A stretch of DNA of 6,132 bases, from NCBI GenBank assembly GCA_039816705.1, contig JBCBXF010000193.1:1-6132 (forward strand), in the 5' to 3' direction. Positions 1 to 4,866 of the stretch are shown piece by piece. The notes under the pieces are model-generated. The model was given only the letters and a program-made list of their open reading frames with translations, was not told the origin of the DNA and did no database searches. A program made the position numbers and the translations under genes. Position 1 is the first letter of the stretch, and every line of letters begins with the position of its first letter. Source of the stretch: CALHAX01 sp039816705. GTDB taxonomy: Bacteria; Pseudomonadota; Alphaproteobacteria; Rhizobiales; CALHAX01.

Positions 1-1219
1 CACGGGCAACGCCGCCGGCATACTTTCGGGAGATCTGGAGCGCCTTGTCATTTGCCGACGCATAAAGCGTTACGCCGTCGCTGATGCCGGAGATCTGCCG
101 GGCCAGCCTCTTGAAGACATCGCGGTCGACATCGGGAGCCGCGAGGATGACCTGCGAAATGTTGTAGTCGTGCTGTGGGCCGTAGCGGAATCGCAATTCA
201 CGCAATGCTTCGAGCAATACGTCATTGCCCATTGAATGGGCCACGACATGAATTTTCTCCGCGTTGGTTTTCTGCGTCACGATCTCAATGAATTGGCGCA
301 GATGTTCGATCGCTTGGCGCGCGCTCTGCTGGTCATATTCGTAGCTGGAGTAACCAGCTGCGGACGGCCAGCTGTAGAGGAACGGTGCCCCATCAAAACG
401 CATGTCGTAAACCAACTGGGCGGTGCGAAAGAGCGCGGTGTCAAAGTCGTTGTTGTAGCCGTGGACAAAAATTACAGCCTGCCGCGCGTAGTCATTGCCG
501 CTTGCTAATTTCGAGTTTGCGGCGGCCACAAACTCTGCCTCACTGAGAAGACCGAGTTTTTGAACGGTGAAGTGCTTCGCTGGATCTTCAGCTTGGCGAT
601 AGAGAGTAATGCCTACGATCGAAAGCTCCCAAGGACGCTCGACGAGACCCGGCTGATGCGCTTTCGGGATGGTGACGGTTGATTGACCCAGCGTGAGTTT
701 GCGTGCCCTGCCGGCACCAAACGAAACTTCCGTCAATTCCGGTTGTGCCGTTGGTGTGGCAACGCGATCGGTACCGAACAGGATGTCAACGGTGTCGAAG
801 CGCTCATCGGCTTGGCTGGTCAGCTCCTCGCTCGTAATCACCTGTGACGAAGACGAGGGGGCGGCTGGTGCAGGACGCGCCTGCGCGCTTTTCTTTGGCG
901 GTGCACTCGCGGGGCGGGAGTTTCCGCCTGCCGACTCGCGCGCCGGTGCAATTGGCGCACGTTTGTTGGCTGCATCGGAGGGGGCCTCCTGTTCGGCGTC
1001 CGCGGCACTTTCCAAGCTTGGCGCAGATGATCCGACGGGTGCTTGCGAAAATTCGGGCGACAGCAGCAACCAAGCCGGGATCACCAACAACGCCAATGCG
1101 GCAACCCAGCCTGAAGATTTAGCCCCGATGCCGAGGCGTCGGCCGTATCCAAACACGACCGAAAGCATCGCGATGGCAAGCAGCGCGGCCACAAGCATGA
1201 TTGCGATCTCGAGGGTCAT
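1..1219 (-). CDS. Membrane-anchored alpha/beta hydrolase, DUF900/COG4782 family (C-terminus cut by window edge)
   Basis: The minus strand is open from an ATG at 1219-1217 to the window edge, giving 406 residues of an incomplete protein. Residues 3-24 and 38-54 are two hydrophobic segments separated by a short basic loop (R27, R28, K34). By the positive-inside rule the loop is cytoplasmic and the C-terminal domain faces the periplasm. Residues 55-125 form an Ala/Pro/Ser-rich linker. The hydrolase domain then shows the family's LFGTDR motif (147-152), FVHGYNN (251-257, oxyanion-type HGY), YSWPS (282-286), the nucleophile elbow AHSMG with Ser329, AAPDVD (360-365) and LYASANDKAL with a likely catalytic Asp391. 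The catalytic His would lie beyond the window. An SD-like GGAG at 1230-1227, 7 bases from the ATG, supports the start. DUF900 (PF05990) proteins are predicted esterase or lipase-like enzymes with no established substrate, so no specific activity is claimed. The gene is divergent from meaB. Confidence 0.9.
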   Translation of the reverse strand, partial: MTLEIAIMLVAALLAIAMLSVVFGYGRRLGIGAKSSGWVAALALLVIPAWLLLSPEFSQAPVGSSAPSLESAADAEQEAPSDAANKRAPIAPARESAGGNSRPASAPPKKSAQARPAPAAPSSSSQVITSEELTSQADERFDTVDILFGTDRVATPTAQPELTEVSFGAGRARKLTLGQSTVTIPKAHQPGLVERPWELSIVGITLYRQAEDPAKHFTVQKLGLLSEAEFVAAANSKLASGNDYARQAVIFVHGYNNDFDTALFRTAQLVYDMRFDGAPFLYSWPSAAGYSSYEYDQQSARQAIEHLRQFIEIVTQKTNAEKIHVVAHSMGNDVLLEALRELRFRYGPQHDYNISQVILAAPDVDRDVFKRLARQISGISDGVTLYASANDKALQISRKYAGGVAR

Positions 1220-1226
1220 CGTCTCA

Positions 1227-1230
1227 CTCC
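1227..1230 (-). promoter_or_regulatory. Shine-Dalgarno site of the DUF900 hydrolase gene
   Basis: On the minus strand the bases read GGAG, then 7 bases, then the ATG at 1219-1217. This is a good spacing, and it decides the start together with the hydrophobic N-terminus that follows directly. Confidence 0.6.
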
Positions 1231-1324
1231 GCGGAACGGTCCAGCCTTTGACACCGCCCCATTGAGCGAAACGTCATCAGCGATCGGTTGTGGCCCTTCG
1301 GTGTACGCTCAACGCGAGAGCTTT

Positions 1325-1351
1325 GCCATATGCGGTTCCCGCGCATATGGC
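1325..1351. repeat. Perfect 10-bp inverted repeat with 7-base spacer
   Basis: The left arm GCCATATGCG (1325-1334) and right arm CGCATATGGC (1342-1351) are exact reverse complements, separated by GTTCCCG. Each arm contains the self-palindrome CATATG. The element sits about 105 bases from the hydrolase start and 113 bases from the meaB start. It could be a dimeric operator or, if transcribed, a stem-loop in a leader. No T-run follows on either strand, so it does not look like an intrinsic terminator. Confidence 0.7.
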
Positions 1352-1415
1352 CTGACTTGCCAGTCGGCGCATCCACACCTATCAGCCTCGCAACCTCGCG
1401 TATCGGTTTCAAGAA

Positions 1416-1431
1416 TGGCGCGCATGCGCCA
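1416..1431. repeat. Short hairpin: 6-bp perfect stem with 4-base loop
   Basis: TGGCGC (1416-1421) and GCGCCA (1426-1431) are exact reverse complements around GCAT. The hairpin ends 33 bases before the meaB ATG, so it could lie in the meaB mRNA leader. Its stem is nearly all G:C. GC-rich DNA makes such short stems fairly common, so a function is not certain. Confidence 0.5.
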
Positions 1432-1464
1432 CCCGCCTGTGACAAAGGGTGTCTCCCGTCTGCC

Positions 1465-2472
1465 ATGTCAGCCCGTCAAACACCGCAAACCATCGATCTT
1501 GACGCCATGGCGGAAGGCGTGCGCCGGGGTGAGCGTGCTGTACTCGCGCGCGCCATAACACTGGTTGAGAGCGCGCGTGCCGATCATCAAGAGGTTGCGC
1601 AGACCCTGTTGCAGACGCTGCTGCCAGATCGCCCGTCAGACACACATCGGATCGGGATCACCGGTGTGCCGGGGGTTGGAAAGTCGACGACCATAGATCA
1701 GTTCGCCAGCAACCTGACGCGCGACGGGCATCGAGTCGCGGTGCTGGCAGTCGATCCGACATCGGCGCGCTCCGGTGGGTCGATCCTCGGTGATAAGACG
1801 CGGATGGCGAAGCTGGCGGGCGACCGCAATGCATTCATCCGCCCCTCACCGACCTCTGGAACGCTCGGGGGGGTGACCAAGAAAACCCGCGAGACGATGG
1901 CACTGTGTGAAGCTGCCGGTTTCGATGTGGTGATCGTCGAGACGGTTGGCGTTGGGCAATCGGAGATCGCGGTTGCGGATATGGTGGATGTTTTCCTCTT
2001 CCTTGCGCTGCCCGGTGCCGGGGACGAACTGCAGGGGATAAAGAAAGGCATCCTTGAGATCGCAGACATAATTGCGGTCAATAAATCCGATGGAGAGAAT
2101 GTCTCGCGGGCCACGCATGCGGCTGCGGAGTATCGCAGTGCCCTGCACATCCTCACCCCGCCGACTGCAATCTGGCGCCCGACGGTTCATGCCATCTCCG
2201 GACTGACGAACACGGGGCTCGAAGCGCTGTGGCAGGATGTGCAGGCGCATCGCAAAACACTGGAGAACGAGGATGCGTTTACGCCGCGTCGACGATCTCA
2301 GGATGTTCGCTGGATGCGTGAAATGGTGGAGGAGCGACTTCGCGCTCACTGGCAGGGAAACAGTGCCGTGGCGGCACGTCTACCCGAGATCGAGGCCAAT
2401 GTGCGGGATGGAAAACTCACGCCGTCAATTGGCGCTGATACGGTCGTGCGTCTCATGACACAGACGGCTTAG
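1465..2472 (+). CDS. meaB: Methylmalonyl-CoA mutase-associated GTPase MeaB (ArgK family)
   Basis: This 335-residue G3E P-loop GTPase has the usual length of its family. Known MeaB proteins bind adenosylcobalamin-dependent methylmalonyl-CoA mutase (or related acyl-CoA mutases) in the cytoplasm, gate cofactor loading and protect the enzyme from inactivation; older records call the family 'LAO/AO transport ATPase ArgK'. Visible motifs: N-terminal helix opening (DLDAMAEGVRRGER, 11-24; ARAITLVES, 28-36), Walker A GVPGVGKST (67-75), DPTS (97-100), the family block SGGSILGDKTRM (103-114), switch-like ETVGVGQSE (159-167) and the guanine-specificity motif NKSD (206-209). The C-terminus (about 280-330) is the helical dimerisation arm. 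The frame stays open back to 1288, but those 59 extra codons do not look like MeaB, while the ATG at 1465 gives the standard N-terminus. No strong SD is present (AAAGGG at 1444-1449 is too far upstream). It is followed 9 bases later by pcp. No mutase gene is in view. Confidence 0.95.
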   Translation: MSARQTPQTIDLDAMAEGVRRGERAVLARAITLVESARADHQEVAQTLLQTLLPDRPSDTHRIGITGVPGVGKSTTIDQFASNLTRDGHRVAVLAVDPTSARSGGSILGDKTRMAKLAGDRNAFIRPSPTSGTLGGVTKKTRETMALCEAAGFDVVIVETVGVGQSEIAVADMVDVFLFLALPGAGDELQGIKKGILEIADIIAVNKSDGENVSRATHAAAEYRSALHILTPPTAIWRPTVHAISGLTNTGLEALWQDVQAHRKTLENEDAFTPRRRSQDVRWMREMVEERLRAHWQGNSAVAARLPEIEANVRDGKLTPSIGADTVVRLMTQTA

Positions 2473-2481
2473 GCAGGTCTG

Positions 2482-3117
2482 ATGCCTGATGATATCCGCC
2501 CTGATGTTCCGAGGAAGGTTCTGATCACCGGTTTCGGGCCGTTCCCAGGTGTGCCGCGCAACATATCCGGCGAAGTGGCGTTCAACTGCGCGGAGATATG
2601 GACGCGCGATTTATTGGACAGGTTCACGGTTGAGGCGCATGTCTTGCCGACGGCGTGGCAGCACGCGCCACAACGGGTCAGGGCGTGTCTACGCGCGTCG
2701 CAGCCGGACATTGCAATGCATCTTGGCGTATCGGCGCGGGCAACAGGGATCGTCCTTGAGCGGACCGCCCGCAACGCTTGTGATGGGCGTGTCGATGAGG
2801 CCGGTCACGCGCAGCCCGAGGGCGCTCTCGATCCATCGGCGCCGGGATCTCTTGAGACCCGGGCCCCGGTGTTGGCGATGCGGGATGCGCTGGTGCGGCA
2901 AGGCTTTTCGGCAACCGTGTCCGATGATGCTGGGCGTTATCTTTGCAATGCGATTTATCATGAAAGTCTGACGCGATCGCGAGAGACGGGAGCGCCACGG
3001 CACGCGCTGTTCATTCATCTCCCTGTCACCTTGGCGGACGTCGGAATGCGTGCGGAAGACCTCGGTAGAGCGCTTACGACTGTCGTGACGATGCTTGATG
3101 AACACCTCGCGCGTTAA
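2482..3117 (+). CDS. pcp: Pyroglutamyl-peptidase I (pyrrolidone-carboxylate peptidase, family C15)
   Basis: The 211-residue product matches the usual 200-220 residues of bacterial Pcp, a cytoplasmic cysteine peptidase that removes N-terminal pyroglutamate from peptides. Family landmarks run in order: LITGFGPFPG (14-23) with the pocket aromatics F18 and F21, a conserved Asn (N27), the Glu region GIVLERTARN (89-98) with catalytic Glu93, the Cys motif DDAGRYLCNAIYH (148-160) with nucleophile Cys155, and FIHLP (177-181) with catalytic His179. The triad is therefore complete. Some positions differ from common forms (GFGPFPG instead of GFEPFGG; TARN instead of VAxN), so it is a divergent but probably active member. 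The ATG lies 9 bases after the meaB stop, with a weak AGGT just upstream, which suggests co-transcription and perhaps translational coupling with meaB. Specific physiological peptides are not known. Confidence 0.92.
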   Translation: MPDDIRPDVPRKVLITGFGPFPGVPRNISGEVAFNCAEIWTRDLLDRFTVEAHVLPTAWQHAPQRVRACLRASQPDIAMHLGVSARATGIVLERTARNACDGRVDEAGHAQPEGALDPSAPGSLETRAPVLAMRDALVRQGFSATVSDDAGRYLCNAIYHESLTRSRETGAPRHALFIHLPVTLADVGMRAEDLGRALTTVVTMLDEHLAR

Positions 3118-3200
3118 CCTTGCTGCATCGCGCGGAGGCTTGGCGTGGCTCCTGCATCGCTAAGGCCCGTTCCAGGTCTTACATCGTGTGCAGGTGCGTC

Positions 3201-4625
3201 ATGCCAGGCTCAGCCAAGAAGCTCCCCAGAAACGGCGGCGACGCGTATCCCGAAAATCCGGCACGCCGTCGGGCGGTCGCAGCAGGTCTGACGCTCGGAA
3301 TGGCGGGCCTCGCAAGCGGCGCAGGTGCACGTCCAGCCTCCGCGCAATCCACTGCCGCGCCCATCGGCATTGACGCCCGTCGGTTTGGCATCACCCCGGC
3401 GCGGCGCGATGCCCGGGTGACGAAAAATCATTCCGCCGCATTCCAAAGGGCGGTGCGCGAGGCGGCCGCCGCGGGACAGCCGTTGCTGCTTGGGCCCGGG
3501 CGATATCGCATTTCCGGAATTGATCTCCCCTCGCACACACACATCGTCGGCGTGCCGGGTCAGACGATTATAGAGTTTGCCGGTGGGAAAGGTGTTTTCA
3601 CGATCGCGAATGCTCGCGATGTGCGGCTCGATGGGATTGCGATCGATGGGCGGTCGCGCGCCCTTGCTGAACGTGATGCGCTGGTCTCGACGCGTGGTGC
3701 GTTTCAAGTTGTGTTCCGCGACGTGGCAATCGCGAACAGTCTGCTGAACGGCGTAAGCGTGCGCGAAAGTCAGGCGACGATCTCCGCATGTACGATCACA
3801 GATTGTGGAAACACGGGGCTTTTTTCTCTTGATGCGCGCGATAGCGCGATCACGAACAACCGCGTTGAACGCTGCGGTAACAATGGAATTCAGATCTGGC
3901 GCTCTGTTCAGGGCGAGGACGGGACGGTTGTGAGCAACAACACCGTCCGTCATATCGACGCGCGTGCGGGTGGTGACGGTCAGAACGGAAACGGCATTAA
4001 CGTCTTTCGCGCCGGCGCTGTACAGGTGAACTCCAACAGGATTACGGATTGCACATTCACCGCGATCCGCGGGAATGCGGCGTCAGACATCCAGATGGTT
4101 GGGAATCACTGCCTGCGGCTGGGGGAAGTCGCGCTTTATGCCGAGTTCGGATTCGATGGCGCGGTGATTGCGAACAACCTCATAGACGGCGCTTCGACCG
4201 GTATCTCGGTGACCAACTTCAATGATGGCGGGCGTCTCGCCGTCGTGCAGGGGAACCTGATCCGCAATTTGAAGCTGCGGGATCACGAGGACGCGCGCGG
4301 CGTTGGGATCGGGGTCGAGGCGGATACCGCAGTTGTTGGCAACGTGATCGAGAACGCGCCAAGCGTCGGTCTCGCGATCGGGTGGGGGCGCTATATGCGT
4401 GACGTCACCGCGACCAGCAACATCATCCGCAATGCGCCGATCGGTATCGGCATCTCGGGCGTTAGAGGTGCGGGCCCCGTATTTGTGACCAACAACATGC
4501 TGTCCGGCACGCCGAATGGGGCGATCCGAATGATGGATCATGGGCGTGCCGAGGGGCCAGATCTTGCGCGGGCCGAAGCTGGGAAACAGACAAATTTCAC
4601 AGTCTTTGCCAACGTATCTGCCTAA
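3201..4625 (+). CDS. Tat-exported right-handed beta-helix repeat protein (TIGR03808-like)
   Basis: From the ATG at 3201 the product has 474 residues. The N-terminus has a twin-arginine type signal: ARRRAVAAG (R22-R24), a weakly hydrophobic stretch (about 25-43) and a likely cleavage site ASA|QS after residue 48. Residues 57-126 resemble the first part of pectate_lyase_3-like proteins (AAFQRAV, GPGRYRISG, a LPSHTHIVG-type turn). From about 172 to 444 there are some eleven coils of 23-32 residues with the pattern N-x-[IV]-x(5-8)-G-[ILV]. This fits TIGR03808, a family described as Tat-translocated with beta-helix-like repeats and no known function. No lyase or hydrolase catalytic set is recognisable. 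Start choice: ATG 3201 has AGGTG at 3192-3196. TTG 3120 or GTG 3186 in the same frame would put an unneeded extension before the signal peptide. The gene lies 83 bases after pcp on the same strand. Export to the periplasm or outside is inferred, not shown. Confidence 0.82.
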   Translation: MPGSAKKLPRNGGDAYPENPARRRAVAAGLTLGMAGLASGAGARPASAQSTAAPIGIDARRFGITPARRDARVTKNHSAAFQRAVREAAAAGQPLLLGPGRYRISGIDLPSHTHIVGVPGQTIIEFAGGKGVFTIANARDVRLDGIAIDGRSRALAERDALVSTRGAFQVVFRDVAIANSLLNGVSVRESQATISACTITDCGNTGLFSLDARDSAITNNRVERCGNNGIQIWRSVQGEDGTVVSNNTVRHIDARAGGDGQNGNGINVFRAGAVQVNSNRITDCTFTAIRGNAASDIQMVGNHCLRLGEVALYAEFGFDGAVIANNLIDGASTGISVTNFNDGGRLAVVQGNLIRNLKLRDHEDARGVGIGVEADTAVVGNVIENAPSVGLAIGWGRYMRDVTATSNIIRNAPIGIGISGVRGAGPVFVTNNMLSGTPNGAIRMMDHGRAEGPDLARAEAGKQTNFTVFANVSA

Positions 4626-4866
4626 TGCGGCCGTGGCCCATTGGACGCATAGCTCCACGCATTGCTCTGGCTTCTCCAGTCCTGACGCGAAAACCGAACA
4701 TCTGTTCAAGTGGCGTTCACCGGCTCTATGGTCGGTATGCGTCATGAAAGGCTGTTGTTCCATTTTGTGAACGCCTGCGTGTTACGCTGCGTCACGTCAT
4801 GCGCTGGAAGGTCCGCTACGCCTCATGTCCCAATGCTTCAAATCTCCCCGGCTCGTCGTCAGCGGC
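4626..4866. other. Spacer upstream of the secreted propeller-like gene
   Basis: The spacer is 241 bases long and presumably carries the promoter of the gene starting at 4867. Small open frames overlap it but show no family features. It contains a widely spaced inverted repeat (4712-4775). I find no clear rho-independent terminator for the upstream gene: bases after 4625 can pair weakly, but no T-run follows. GGAAGG at 4806-4811 resembles an SD but lies 13 bases before the alternative ATG at 4825 and much further from 4867. Confidence 0.5.
4712..4775. repeat. 9-bp inverted repeat with 46-base spacer
   Basis: GGCGTTCAC (4712-4720) and GTGAACGCC (4767-4775) are exact reverse complements. Centre-to-centre distance is 55 bp, close to five helical turns, so two protein-bound half sites on one DNA face are possible. 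A match of this length at any distance within such a spacer could also occur by chance. Confidence 0.4.

Larger units (their letters stand above)
1220..1464. other. Divergent intergenic spacer between the hydrolase gene and meaB
   Basis: This 245-base stretch separates two divergently transcribed genes, so promoters for both should lie here. Open frames cross it, but their translations do not resemble either neighbour's family, and I regard it as non-coding. It holds two perfect inverted repeats (1325-1351 and 1416-1431). TTGACA at 1248-1253 resembles a plus-strand -35 box, but I see no convincing -10 element at the right distance, so no promoter is called. Confidence 0.6.

Noticed and set aside
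1248..1253. TTGACA as a -35 box for meaB
   Set aside because: No acceptable -10 hexamer lies 16-18 bases downstream, and the site is over 200 bases from the start codon.
693..1265. Plus-strand open frame (190 codons)
   Set aside because: It is antisense to the linker and membrane segments of the DUF900 hydrolase. Its Ala/Ser-rich composition mirrors the opposite strand's low-complexity region.
1288..1464. N-terminal extension of meaB by 59 codons
   Set aside because: The extra residues do not resemble MeaB, they would overlap both inverted repeats, and the protein from 1465 already has the full family length.
3123..3160. Direct repeat CTGCATCGC (3123-3131 and 3152-3160) between pcp and the beta-helix gene
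   Set aside because: Only two 9-base copies exist, with no flanking structure suggesting an attachment site, operator or mobile-element scar.
3210..3953. Minus-strand open frame (247 codons) opposite the beta-helix gene
   Set aside because: It is an antisense shadow. The plus strand has the Tat signal and regular coils, while the minus translation shows no recognisable family.
4625..4650. Possible terminator after the beta-helix gene (ATGCG ... CGCAT pairing)
   Set aside because: The stem is only 5 bp with a large loop, and no T-run follows.
4083..4763. Minus-strand open frame (226 codons) across the end of the beta-helix gene and the spacer
   Set aside because: Most of it is antisense to conserved Asn-ladder coils, and the part in the spacer has no supporting start signal or motif.
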